Part shown: piece by piece, positions 49,734 to 58,564 of the stretch
Layout of the letters: each line of letters begins with the position of its first letter
Position numbering within the stretch: position 1 is the stretch's first letter
Assembly (NCBI RefSeq): GCF_001469215.1
Contig: NZ_LOFH01000006.1
Coordinates: 124,001-188,000, forward strand
Origin: Pseudoalteromonas sp. H105
GTDB lineage: Bacteria > Pseudomonadota > Gammaproteobacteria > Enterobacterales > Alteromonadaceae
Direction of reading: 5' to 3'
Length of the DNA stretch: 64,000 nt
The notes under the pieces: model-generated
The model's database searches: none
Told to the model about the DNA's origin: nothing
The model's input: the letters and a program-made list of their open reading frames with translations, nothing else
Program-made: the position numbers and the translations under genes

Positions 49734-50459
49734 TTACTTTATTGCAACTAATGAGCAAAAGTTAAAACATTGGTACCATACTTGAGTTTGGCTAAAGCCA
49801 ATCTCTTTTAATCGAGAGTAATGCTCGCTTAATGTATCTGGGCGCATTACATTTTCAATAGCCGTACGTTTTTGGCTTATTTCTAATTCTGAATAGCCAT
49901 TGTGACGTTTAAAATCGTGATGTAAATCAATCAACAAATTATCACATTGCTCATTTTCACCTTTAACTTTTTCACTCAGTAACAGAACACCGCCTGGTTT
50001 TAAATTAGCGTAAATTTTTTCAAGCACTGCATGGCGTTGTGCAGGGGGAATAAATTGCAAGGTAAAATTCATTGCTACAACGGATGCGTTTTGAATTTGT
50101 AGCTCATTTATATCACCAAGCGTTACCGTTACTGGCACTTCAGAACGAAACCCTTGCAGATGAAGCTTGCAACGCTCAACCATGGCCTCTGAATTATCTA
50201 CAGCGATAATGTGGCAGTTATCTGTACGAATATTTCGGCGCATGCTCAGGGTAACGGCACCTAATGAACAACCAAGGTCATACAAATTAGAGTTACTTTG
50301 CGCATATTCCCCAGCTAGTTTGCCCATAGTACTGACAATAGTAGCGTAACCCGGCACCGAACGCTGGATCATATCAGGGAAAACTTCTACGACGTTTTGG
50401 TCAAAGCTAAAATCTTTAACCGCTTGCTCTGTGGCATAAATACTGTCTTTTACAGTCAC
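49734..50459 (-). CDS. cmoA: Carboxy-S-adenosyl-L-methionine synthase CmoA
   Basis: 241 aa (E. coli 247). Converts SAM and prephenate to carboxy-SAM. DSIYATEQAVKDFSFDQNVVEVFPDMIQRSVPGYATIV, then NLYDLGCSLGAVTLSMRR (~58-75) and VVAMNFTLQFIPPAQRH are diagnostic. First gene of the cmoAB operon, divergent from the DUF3334 gene across ~117 bp. Confidence 0.96.
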   Translation of the reverse strand: MTVKDSIYATEQAVKDFSFDQNVVEVFPDMIQRSVPGYATIVSTMGKLAGEYAQSNSNLYDLGCSLGAVTLSMRRNIRTDNCHIIAVDNSEAMVERCKLHLQGFRSEVPVTVTLGDINELQIQNASVVAMNFTLQFIPPAQRHAVLEKIYANLKPGGVLLLSEKVKGENEQCDNLLIDLHHDFKRHNGYSELEISQKRTAIENVMRPDTLSEHYSRLKEIGFSQTQVWYQCFNFCSLVAIK

Positions 50460-50576
50460 ACAAACAGTCTCATTTGAAAATAATAGCGCTATTTTAACAT
50501 TTTATACTGGATAGTCAGTGATAATTTCAGTAGCTTGGCTAGAATATTAGGTAACAAGTATAAAAAGAGAAGTTCA

Positions 50577-51263
50577 ATGGCGAAAAGTAAAGTAATTAGC
50601 ACTGATGATATATTGGCAACATTATGCCATTCAGTGACTGGTGTATTGTCATCAGCAAGTGGTAATAGTATTAGCTATTCAGCGATGGTACAAAAAATAA
50701 CGCGAACATGTATGCGACCTGACATAGGCTGCTTTGTGTTATTTGATGGTGGTTTTACAGGCCTGGTAATTACAAATTTCACCTCGCAAGCAGCGATGGA
50801 AATTTACCATGACTATATGCGTAGTATGGGTATGCCAGAAGAAGAAATTGCGCATAGTCATTTATCAGATGATGTTTCAAACGTGCTTGGTGAACTAATG
50901 AACCAAATTGTAGGTGATTTCACTTCCAAAGTACGTGAGCAATTACATACATCTATAACGCAAAATCAACCTAAAATGATGGCAATCAACAAACAAGTTC
51001 AAATTTCAGTTGATACCACGATGGACCGACCGCAAGCACGAAGAGTGACGTTTACCACTGCGAAGCAAAATATTTTCTATCTAGAGCTTGCGATGGATAA
51101 AACAGAGTTCATAAAGTTACATGACTTTGATATTAGTGAAGCCGTTGACCCAGATGACATCATTGCGAATGAAGCTAAACAAAAAGCAGAGAAAGAAAAT
51201 GCTGCTAAAACTAGCGTTGTAGACGATGCTGATGATGACTTTATGGCTGATTTAGGGTTGTAA
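50577..51263 (+). CDS. DUF3334 family protein
   Basis: 228 aa from ATG at 50577 (AGAGAAG upstream); a longer frame to 50535 lacks a binding site. DDILATLCHSVTGVLSSASGNSISYSAMVQKITRTCMRPDIGCFVLFDGGFTGLVITNFTSQAAMEIYHDYMRSMGMPEEEIAHSHLSDDVSNVLGELMNQIVGDF resembles the CheX/CheC-like phosphatase fold with an N-x2-GE-x-x-N-type helix (NVLGELMNQ). The acidic tail ends DDDFMADLGL. Role unknown; family assignment from memory of the pattern. Confidence 0.72.
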   Translation: MAKSKVISTDDILATLCHSVTGVLSSASGNSISYSAMVQKITRTCMRPDIGCFVLFDGGFTGLVITNFTSQAAMEIYHDYMRSMGMPEEEIAHSHLSDDVSNVLGELMNQIVGDFTSKVREQLHTSITQNQPKMMAINKQVQISVDTTMDRPQARRVTFTTAKQNIFYLELAMDKTEFIKLHDFDISEAVDPDDIIANEAKQKAEKENAAKTSVVDDADDDFMADLGL

Positions 51264-51285
51264 TTGTTAACCAGTAAAAAATGAA

Positions 51286-51313
51286 ATAACCCCGAACTAA
51301 TATTCGGGGTTAT
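51286..51313. terminator. Hairpin between the DUF3334 gene and the bcp remnant
   Basis: ATAACCCCGAA (51286-51296) and TTCGGGGTTAT (51303-51313), perfect 11-bp stem with 6-nt loop. It can serve both converging genes. Confidence 0.75.
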
Positions 51314-51322
51314 CGTTAAATG

Positions 51323-51457
51323 TTATGAATTTAAGTAATCCAACACCACTTGATGGTGGTCTTTTGTTTTAAACTTATCAAATAAATGCTTTATTTTACC
51401 GTCTTGGCCAATTAAAAAGCTCAAGCGATGCTGATTTATACCCCTTATAAAATGCAC
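51323..51457 (-). pseudogene. 3' remnant of bcp (thioredoxin-dependent peroxiredoxin)
   Basis: On the minus strand the last ~35 codons of a bcp gene remain in frame: HRLSFLIGQDGKIKHLFDKF, then KTKDHHQVVLDYLNS and TAA. They align with the C-terminus of the intact Bcp at 58565 (RTSFLINENGEIEHVFNKFKTKDHHEVVLSYLN) but differ at many bases. No catalytic cysteine part is present. Upstream homology fades near 51440-51457, marking the left edge of inserted DNA. Confidence 0.85.
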
Positions 51458-51727
51458 ATTTAACTAAAATTTAAGCGCATAGCTAGATTTTGTTATGTGT
51501 GCAGGTTAATTTATGCACACTTTTATTTCACAACTAAGAAACTTCCATTTAACTTGAATTTGTAATACTACAAATACTTTAAGGTATGTTGCATGTAAAA
51601 GTAGGTATTCGTAAATGAGCTCAATCATTTGAGGCTCAATGGAAAAAATGGTTATAAAAATGCCTAAAGAAATAACAGTCATATTGACCTCCACTAAATT
51701 GTTATTTTACCTATAGGGTAGGTTTAT

Positions 51728-51748
51728 AGGTTTCACACTGTGAAACCT
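51728..51748. repeat. 9-bp inverted repeat near the island's left end
   Basis: AGGTTTCAC (51728-51736) and GTGAAACCT (51740-51748), perfect, 3-bp centre. It lies in a ~360-bp stretch (51458-51815) in which I see no convincing gene. Confidence 0.6.
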
Positions 51749-51815
51749 GGCTATGTCTGTAATGTTAAATTTAGCACTGTGATATATGGATAGAACAAAT
51801 TTGAAGGATAGGCTT

Positions 51816-52511
51816 ATGAGCGGAATAATTACGATAACTGCACCGAACTACTCAAAGCTGAGTTACATCAGACCACTAATCAAAAATGTACTGGAGACAA
51901 TTGAAGAAACATACATAGAAAATACTAAAATTCCATGCTGTTTGTTACCAACATCTGGCAGAGAAATTTCAATTACACCATTGTTTTACCATGCAGCTTT
52001 TGAGGCTTATTCGGCAAAAAAGATTAGTTATATTCCATCAGCAGAAATACAAGTCAATAGAGGTAACAGTAAAGGCCGCCTAGATTTAGCTTTGATTGGC
52101 AAAGAACATATTGAATTAATTGAGTTAAAAGCTGGTAGGGTTAAGCTATTTGGCCATATTACAACTATTACTAATAAAATTAGAAACAAGCTGAAAGAAG
52201 CAAGCGGTCAGCTAGAGCAAATTGAGCAGCACGAAATATTGCAGTCTACAAAGTTAAATCTACAAGGGCTCGCTATTGTGAATATCTTTTTATTAGTTCC
52301 TGAATCCAAGTCTAGTAATGCTGATTTAATACATGCAAGAGTAAATGAAATCATGAACGAAATAAAAGGGACTTTCACATACGCTTTAAGGGCCTCTCTA
52401 ATATATAGTTATCAACATCATATTAATTTGGACAGTAGTAAAGGAAAGGGTGAAAGTTCTATTGGTATGATTACTGTAGCTTCTCGTAAAGAGAATATAG
52501 ACCAAATGTAA
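51816..52511 (+). CDS. PD-(D/E)XK nuclease-like protein
   Basis: 231 aa from ATG at 51816, which has GAAGGATAGG upstream (51786 is the longer alternative). The middle reads IPSAEIQVNRGNSKGRLDLALIGKEHIELIELKAGRVKLFG: an Asp in RLDLAL, then Glu-Leu-Lys in IELIELKAG, the spacing and strand pattern of the PD-(D/E)XK nuclease core, with an upstream Glu (SAEIQV) as a possible fourth residue. A helical region and beta-rich end follow. No partner methylase or helicase is adjacent. A defence or mobile-element nuclease is inferred. Confidence 0.55.
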   Translation: MSGIITITAPNYSKLSYIRPLIKNVLETIEETYIENTKIPCCLLPTSGREISITPLFYHAAFEAYSAKKISYIPSAEIQVNRGNSKGRLDLALIGKEHIELIELKAGRVKLFGHITTITNKIRNKLKEASGQLEQIEQHEILQSTKLNLQGLAIVNIFLLVPESKSSNADLIHARVNEIMNEIKGTFTYALRASLIYSYQHHINLDSSKGKGESSIGMITVASRKENIDQM

Positions 52512-52759
52512 TTTAAGTGGGCTGTTTATTTCAAGTTAACTTAATTCAAGATTTACTGTTTAGATACTTCAGCAACAAATTTATAGTTTCGAAAGAGGTA
52601 CATAGAGCCTCTAGGGTATCTAGAAGTGTTTACAAAACGTAGCATTAATAAATCACTATAAGGATATTGTTTGAAGTAATGTTTGCAATGGAAGAATATC
52701 ATTCAATAAGAGCTTTCAAACTTTATGGTTTAATTAACTCACATCAAGAATAAGTTCAT
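52512..52759. other. Intergenic stretch, no gene seen
   Basis: About 250 bp of AT-rich DNA with stops in all frames and no strong hairpin. Presumably holds the promoter of the following gene. Confidence 0.6.
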
Positions 52760-54163
52760 ATGCAAGAAAAAATTACAGATTTAGTGCTTAGTCTAAAGCT
52801 TTCGAAAGAAATCCAAGAGTCTTATATCACAGCTTTAGAGTTTATAACTGCAAACCCTGACTATGCTCTTCAAAAATTTAGAGAAATAGTTGAAATATTA
52901 GTTTCAATGCTTGAGAAAAGAAATCACCTTGAACCTGATGCCAAAAACTTACAAGAGCGTATCAAAAATCTTAGTGAAGACCAGATCATTAGTAACCCTC
53001 TGAAAAACCAGCTTCATCAAATAAGGAAACTTGGTAATAAAGCTGTACATTATTCCAATGAAAACCTTAATGATAGTAACTTTATTAAAGAGAGGAAACG
53101 AATGCTGGCAAAAAAAGCTGTAGAAGCTAGGAAGTGTCTAATATCAGTGCTTGAAAACGTTTACTTTTGCATCAATGGTCATTTTATAGCAAAAGAAATA
53201 GAAGAAGTTCCAGCTGGACAGCAAGAGTATAAAGACCTTATCTATAGTGCTTTAGTATCTGATTGTTACAAGACAAAACTCAACGCTGGGGTAATATGTG
53301 AATCAATATATAATGAGATCCATGCAGACTCACCTATTTTTGTGTCAGAATTAATAGGTTTACAACTCGAAGGCATCGAAAATCATGCAATCCAGTTTTA
53401 TGATTCAGCGTGTAGAATATCGGCAAATTTTGACTTGCAGTTTAAGCTTGGCTGTAACTTAAACGATAAAGAGAAAATAATTCAAAATAAAGGCGATGTA
53501 GAAGCTCTTTTTAGGTTTGCGTCATTATTTCTACGTAAAGATAATCGTGTTGATGACAAATTAGCGGTGTATAGACTTAAAGCAGCGGCAGAGCGAGGGT
53601 ATATTCCTGCGCAAGCTTTTTTAGGTGCGTATTATTATTCAGTGTGTGAATATGAACTTGCAATAAATTATCTAAACAAAGCTGGAGGTCAAGATGAGCC
53701 ATTAGCTCTTAAGTATTTATTTTATTATTACTCTGAGGGAATTGCATCTGATTCTAACATAGATAAAGCGTTAAGTTTTCTTTCACGCGGTATTGAGTTA
53801 GGTAATGCCGATTGTGAAGCTATATTAGGTTCAGAGTACCATAAAGGAGCTTTGATAAATAAAGATGACTCAAAAGCAAAGGAACACTTAGAAAAGTCTA
53901 TATCTGAAGGAAGTGTTATTGGCAGAAACTATATGACAGTTCATTTTAATGATCTCGCTAAGAAAGTAGCAATTGAGGCATCAAAGTTCGGTGAACGCAT
54001 GCAAAAAATTATTGAAGAAAGAAAACAGAAGCCCTACAGAGCACAGAGTAAAACTTCACCCAACTCATTATGTCCATGCGGTTCTAATTTGAAGTACAAA
54101 AAGTGTTGCAAGAACGGCCCATCAAATAAAGGTTCTGATATACACCTTCCTTGGGCTAAATAG
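52760..54163 (+). CDS. DUF4145-like / Sel1-repeat / SEC-C multidomain protein
   Basis: 467 aa with three parts. Residues ~20-135 resemble the DUF4145-type helical domain found in defence-associated proteins (REIVEILVSMLEKRN ... LHQIRKLGNKAVHYSNEN). Residues ~235-410 are Sel1-like helical repeats (AAERGYIPAQAFLGAYYYSVCEYELAINYLNKAGGQDEPLALKYLFYYYSEGI and more). The C-terminus is a SEC-C zinc motif, SLCPCGSNLKYKKCC (~442-456). Such combinations of an end-domain, repeats and a metal tip suggest a scaffold or sensor. No enzyme signature was found. The start lacks a strong ribosome binding site. Confidence 0.72.
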   Translation: MQEKITDLVLSLKLSKEIQESYITALEFITANPDYALQKFREIVEILVSMLEKRNHLEPDAKNLQERIKNLSEDQIISNPLKNQLHQIRKLGNKAVHYSNENLNDSNFIKERKRMLAKKAVEARKCLISVLENVYFCINGHFIAKEIEEVPAGQQEYKDLIYSALVSDCYKTKLNAGVICESIYNEIHADSPIFVSELIGLQLEGIENHAIQFYDSACRISANFDLQFKLGCNLNDKEKIIQNKGDVEALFRFASLFLRKDNRVDDKLAVYRLKAAAERGYIPAQAFLGAYYYSVCEYELAINYLNKAGGQDEPLALKYLFYYYSEGIASDSNIDKALSFLSRGIELGNADCEAILGSEYHKGALINKDDSKAKEHLEKSISEGSVIGRNYMTVHFNDLAKKVAIEASKFGERMQKIIEERKQKPYRAQSKTSPNSLCPCGSNLKYKKCCKNGPSNKGSDIHLPWAK

Positions 54164-54212
54164 AGCTGCTGGTTAGTCAATTTTTTTGCAGTTATATGCC
54201 GTGGTAATCTTT

Positions 54213-54252
54213 CTAAAGTCAACTAAACTCCTAAATGTTTAGTTGACTTTAG
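54213..54252. terminator. 15-bp perfect inverted repeat
   Basis: CTAAAGTCAACTAAA (54213-54227) and TTTAGTTGACTTTAG (54238-54252), 10-nt loop. It lies between the convergent SEC-C and XRE genes and may terminate both. The length and perfection are more than a terminator needs. Confidence 0.65.
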
Positions 54253-54310
54253 GGAAAGCAAAAATAAATTATTGGTATTAATAGAACAATTGTATATCGA
54301 TTTTATTAGG

Positions 54311-54628
54311 TTAACGATTGTTACTTTCTTTAAGTCTATGGATTAAGGTCTTTTTATCTGTTTCTGATAAGTTTTCTATAAGGCAAATCAACTCGGCTGT
54401 TTTATCTGATTCACAAAAAAAATAAGCTAAAGGTACTCCTAATTCATCCGCCATTCTTTTAAGGGTTGGAATGTCTGGGGTATGCCTACCTTTCTCATAG
54501 TGGTTCATACGACTACTCGCAGAACTTTGGTCAAGCCCAATTCTAATGCCGAGTTCTTTTTGAGAGATCCCCTTAGAGACTCGTGCCTGTTTAATTCGGC
54601 CTGGGACTGGGTTAATCGTAATTTCCAA
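54311..54628 (-). CDS. XRE-family transcriptional regulator
   Basis: 105 aa. Classic helix-turn-helix: IKQARVSKGISQKELGIRIGLDQSSASSRMNHYEKGRHTPDIPTLKRMADELGVPLAYFF (~12-70), then a short leucine-rich helix for dimerisation. Divergent from the next gene. Two identical-type palindromes in the gap (54657-54705) are probable operators, giving autoregulation and control of the partner. Confidence 0.88.
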   Translation of the reverse strand: MEITINPVPGRIKQARVSKGISQKELGIRIGLDQSSASSRMNHYEKGRHTPDIPTLKRMADELGVPLAYFFCESDKTAELICLIENLSETDKKTLIHRLKESNNR

Positions 54629-54656
54629 GAATTCATCTTAATTCACAATATCAATA

Positions 54657-54705
54657 CTTAGATTCTCTAAGTTTATGCTAATGTTGTATACTTAGGAATA
54701 CTAAG
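54657..54705. promoter_or_regulatory. Paired palindromic operators between the XRE gene and its partner
   Basis: CTTAG-ATTCT-CTAAG (54657-54671) and CTTAG-GAATA-CTAAG (54691-54705) share the arms and the 5-bp spacer length, centre to centre 34 bp (about three helical turns). This fits cooperative binding of XRE dimers. Confidence 0.75.
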
Positions 54706-54743
54706 CTTGAGATTTTTAACTTTAATATCGGTCATCGTTGATT

Positions 54744-55283
54744 ATGAAAAATTTAAATGAAGCCATGTACTTACTTTTAGTGGAAAAAAGAATTGATAAT
54801 TTTTCTGTTACTGAACTAGTTGAAACCTATATTCGTTTGTATAGTTCTACGAAAAATGATTTTAAAGCAAGAGTTTTTATCCACCGACAGCTTTATCGAC
54901 TTGTTAATCATGGATATTTACTAAAGCTTGGTAAGAAAAACACACAAAAAATTAGATATATCCATACCGAAAAATTTAAACAACATTTTTATAATTTAGA
55001 TAATCCGAAGGCTGGAAATAACTTAATACCTGATGAGGAGTTTAAGGCTATGTTAAATGACAGACTTATAAAGTATAGATATCGCCTACTTATTAGCACA
55101 TCTGAAATGGAAGAGTACCAAAGTTATATGGTGGAGCACCCAGAAATAACGGCTTTACTGAAGTCAAAGTTTGATTTGGCCAAAGAGAAAAAATATAGCT
55201 ATTTAGGTCGTATAGCGGCGATACAGAATATTTTAGGAGAGTGTCATGATACTAGGAAAGGGGATAATGCGGTTGGGTACTAA
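54744..55283 (+). CDS. Unknown protein controlled by the divergent XRE regulator
   Basis: 179 aa from ATG at 54744 (TTG at 54738 possible). An N-terminal winged-helix-like part (NLNEAMYLLLVEKRIDNFSVTELVETYIRLYSSTKNDFKARVFIHRQLYRLVNHGYLLKLGKKNTQKIRYI) is followed by a helical, charged C-terminus (SEMEEYQSYMVEHPEITALLKSKFDLAKEKKYSYLGRIAAI). The first half looks like a DNA-binding fold for a restriction- or defence-control protein. No enzyme motif. No close family recognised. Confidence 0.62.
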   Translation: MKNLNEAMYLLLVEKRIDNFSVTELVETYIRLYSSTKNDFKARVFIHRQLYRLVNHGYLLKLGKKNTQKIRYIHTEKFKQHFYNLDNPKAGNNLIPDEEFKAMLNDRLIKYRYRLLISTSEMEEYQSYMVEHPEITALLKSKFDLAKEKKYSYLGRIAAIQNILGECHDTRKGDNAVGY

Positions 55284-55391
55284 TTTTAGCTGCCACTTAT
55301 TGCCTTTATTTCAAGCCGCGCAATTTGACTTATTTTCTCATAGATTGAATTCTAATTACATGACCAAGCTTGCCAAGTCACTACTTACATA

Positions 55392-57629
55392 TTAGTACCG
55401 CAGTACTTTCATATCGGCTTGAATCTCATACCCAGAGACCTTGAGCGATATTGGTTGTGTGTCATGCTTATGAGTAAAAATAATTCTTGAAGGTAGGTTT
55501 TTTACATACAGAAACGCACGTTCATCGGTGAGGTGCAAACTAATGGGTCTCATATTTGGGAACATACTTTCAACCCGAATAGGGCTAATCATATAGCCAT
55601 CTCCCAACACAACTCCAGTTGTCGTACTAGGGATATTAACCGAACTATCAGCTGGAAGAAGAACGTTTGAAGAATAAAGGGTATTCTTTGGAAAGCGGAA
55701 GCTCCAATAGTTATCGACCTCAGGAATCGATTCAGATACTTCATAAGTCAAAATATTTTTTTCTTCTATCATGCGTGATAAAAAATCATCTAAATTTTCA
55801 TTTGGTCGTTTAGATGATTCAAGTATAAGACCGAAAAGGTCTTCATTATTTAAATCGGTATTAGTAGAGAGTACAGAAATGTTGAAATTCTTCTCAGGGT
55901 AATCAATATCACGGTAATGATTAAAAATTCTACTTAAACGCTCAACTTGTTTACTTCGTAATAATAAATGTGCATATTTTTCTTTCATAGGTTTCATCTT
56001 TGGGGGAGTAACAAAGAATACAGAAGGTTTAACTACCGCTAAGGAAGCACTTTTGACTTTCATCCTGTAAGAATTATACTGAATTGAAGCTTGTTGTTGG
56101 TCTTTTGACAAGTGATGACTGTGAAGTGGGGCATCAAAATTTATATCGTTACTTACTATGAATGTACCTCCACCGATGTCTTTTATTCCTATTTGTGCAG
56201 CTTTTTGATTTTCTATCTCAACTTCTTTCTGTGACATTTTTTCTAAGCTGATATTCACTTTGTTTATATATACTTCATCACTAAAACGTATATTAGTAAA
56301 CTTTATGATATCACCTTTCTCAAACTTCAAAGGAAAAGAAATATTATTACCGCTAGTCAGGTTCATATCTTTTTTTTCATATACTACAGGTTCATATTGT
56401 TCGGCAGGGAGAATATCCTTCGCCCCATAATAACCAAGTTTAAGAGTGTAGCCAGGATAAACCTTCTTATCTATAGTTGGCTCATAAACAAGGCCATTAT
56501 CATCTATAACAGAAGAAAACCAGCGCCTCCATTGAAGTCTTGATTCATTACTAGATAAATTTGAGAATAACTCTTTGTTACTTTTTTTATTAGATATAGA
56601 CAGCACATAAGGAGTAGCTCCATTTATTTCATTAATATTACTATTTACTAAGAAAGATTTTTTCTTTAGAGCTACAGCATAAAAATCTCCTAAACTAATC
56701 CCATCTTGAGAAACTTTGATATATCTGATAGTTCTTTTTTGACCATCAAAATAATCGAATTGAATATATTCCTTGAAGAAGTGTTCTTTAATCTCACTTA
56801 TAGCTAAACTCTCACCTTTATGCATGACCTTGAGATCTTGGAGCTTAATCTCAATACCTACAGCATTCTGATAACTCTCAATCAAACTAGTAAAATCTAA
56901 ATCTGATACTTGTACTGGTAATGAAACACTTTCATTAACACCTATTGTTTTTATATCATTGCTTCCCATTATTGGGGATGTTTTTCCAACAAACACTTTG
57001 TTACCACCTCCCAATATAAGATATATAACGAATTCCGGCTCTAGCATTTTAAAAGTTCTCTCGCCGATATTAGAGAAATTAACAGTAAACCTCATAAATC
57101 CTTTATTAACATCATATTTGAGGTCTTTAGTTATAACTGAATTAAGCTCAGTGGAGCTACTCCATGAATTTTGAATAGTGTTGCTAAAAGTGGTTGAAGC
57201 GGATGTTTTTGTTTCATAGATATAATTCACATCATAATTATATCTAGGCTCTGACATATGATCTAAGAATTCCCCTCCCCAACTGACTAATCCCAAATAA
57301 TCCCCACCAAATGCACTACTAATGCCAGTTAAAAGGCCACTTGCTTTAGGTCTACTTTTTGCTTTATTGGGGTTTGTTTTCTTAACTTTGGATTTAGAAG
57401 TGCTTGAACTATTGTCACTTTTATTAACAGTTGAGTTCGAGCCACCTTGAGATAATTTATCTCTACTAGTTGTTTTAACAAGTTGGTGATACATCCCTTC
57501 TTTTTCTACACCAATTTCAACAATTGACTCAATGTGGTAAGAAACAGACGGAAGAAACACTGTGTCGTCTGCAAAACTTAGATTAGATTTTAGGAGCGTT
57601 AGAAAAATTATATATAACGTTATTCTCAT
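55392..57629 (-). CDS. Large secreted protein of unknown function
   Basis: 745 aa. Sec signal peptide MRITLYIIFLTLLKSNLSFA (1-20). A low-complexity Ser/Lys/Asn stretch (~60-95: NKSDNSSSTSKSKVKKTNPNKAKSRP) precedes a glycine-rich segment (SGLLTGISSAFGGDYLGLVSWGGEF) and a long beta-rich body without recognisable catalytic motifs. Only scattered tyrosines and no cysteine pair stand out. It is followed upstream by a frameshifted small secreted protein. Length and composition suggest a cell-surface or periplasmic structural or toxin-like protein. Not assigned. Confidence 0.68.
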   Translation of the reverse strand: MRITLYIIFLTLLKSNLSFADDTVFLPSVSYHIESIVEIGVEKEGMYHQLVKTTSRDKLSQGGSNSTVNKSDNSSSTSKSKVKKTNPNKAKSRPKASGLLTGISSAFGGDYLGLVSWGGEFLDHMSEPRYNYDVNYIYETKTSASTTFSNTIQNSWSSSTELNSVITKDLKYDVNKGFMRFTVNFSNIGERTFKMLEPEFVIYLILGGGNKVFVGKTSPIMGSNDIKTIGVNESVSLPVQVSDLDFTSLIESYQNAVGIEIKLQDLKVMHKGESLAISEIKEHFFKEYIQFDYFDGQKRTIRYIKVSQDGISLGDFYAVALKKKSFLVNSNINEINGATPYVLSISNKKSNKELFSNLSSNESRLQWRRWFSSVIDDNGLVYEPTIDKKVYPGYTLKLGYYGAKDILPAEQYEPVVYEKKDMNLTSGNNISFPLKFEKGDIIKFTNIRFSDEVYINKVNISLEKMSQKEVEIENQKAAQIGIKDIGGGTFIVSNDINFDAPLHSHHLSKDQQQASIQYNSYRMKVKSASLAVVKPSVFFVTPPKMKPMKEKYAHLLLRSKQVERLSRIFNHYRDIDYPEKNFNISVLSTNTDLNNEDLFGLILESSKRPNENLDDFLSRMIEEKNILTYEVSESIPEVDNYWSFRFPKNTLYSSNVLLPADSSVNIPSTTTGVVLGDGYMISPIRVESMFPNMRPISLHLTDERAFLYVKNLPSRIIFTHKHDTQPISLKVSGYEIQADMKVLRY

Positions 57630-57678
57630 AACAAAAGCTTCCTTACTAAAGGTTTAAGTGGATTTCTTAAGAAAAATG

Positions 57679-58081
57679 TTAAATGAATTTATCTGCTAAT
57701 TTTCTCCAAAGTCTATAATCTATAGGGCTGCTGTTTTGCTTTAAAGCTTCAAACTGGGCAAATATCTTGAGTTGCTGATTGTAATGTGTACTCAATCCGC
57801 TTGATGCAGTAGTGACTGGTTCACATTCAGAAGTAGCAATTACTAATGGTGTTGTAGCTGGTATCCTTCCAATAAAGACCGAAAAGGCGTAATTGTTATA
57901 AAGAGTAATTCCTATCCTCTGCATTGATGACATGTTACGTTGCAGCTCATAGAACACTTTATATTGCTCATGGGTTCTATGAGAGAATGTGAACTCTTGG
58001 GCAATTGCATTTATAGAACTTATAGCTACACAGTCCCAAAATAATAATTATTAGAAATTTATGTATTGTTCTATAACTCAT
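57679..58081 (-). pseudogene. Small exported protein, frameshifted near its start
   Basis: From ATG at 58081 the frame reads MSYRTIHKFLIIII and then runs to a stop. One base further the other frame reads WDCVAISSINAIAQEFTFSH, then RTHEQYKVFYELQRNMSSMQ and on to DYRLWRKLADKFI. Joining them at the TTTT run by removing one T gives a normal signal peptide (cleavage after INAIA) and a ~134-aa mature-type protein. It is therefore a one-base slip or a homopolymer error. The alternative start GTG at 57957 would give 92 aa without a signal. Confidence 0.6.
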
Positions 58082-58564
58082 GAGTAACACCATACAATGT
58101 ACGACTTGGGTAATAAATGTAGTATTCACTGAGTGTTAGATCAAGTTACGCAATGAAATCATGATAATATTTATTATTTACCTCTTAATTTTCAAAAGGT
58201 TAAAGAGAGGCGGATAGAGATTTATCTAGTTGTTCTTATTCAAGATGTAAGAAATCGGATACTGTTCATATTACAATGAAACAAGCTATTAATTTGAAAT
58301 AGCAAGAAAACCGCATAAAAATGCTTAAAAACTATGGAAGTCCAACTGTTTATGTTTTGGTCAACACCACTGTATCGAAAAACTCGGGGAGCTTTCTATA
58401 TGATTATGACGTATTCAAATATACTAAAAGAAATGTAACTCTAGTGTTGCATTTAAAGGAAGTAAACTTGTTGGCTTTTACCTTAAGGATCAAACTCAGT
58501 TGTAACCTTATCAGGTAAAGGAAATGTAGTGAGCTATTTGAGACCACTACATTATTTTTTAAAC
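58082..58564. other. Intergenic stretch with a possible gene remnant
   Basis: No convincing gene. A frame at 58321-58518 begins KNYGSPTVYVLVNTTVSKNSGSF. In a second frame the end reads AFKGSKLVGFYLKDQTQL before TAA, so a decayed short protein is possible. Confidence 0.4.

Noticed and set aside
51506..51694. 62-codon minus-strand hydrophobic frame
   Set aside because: AT-rich, weak start, no family; too short to support in a region next to a breakpoint.
58321..58518. 65-codon frame in the gap before bcp
   Set aside because: Only part looks protein-like and the sensible end is in another frame; treated as a possible remnant, not a gene.
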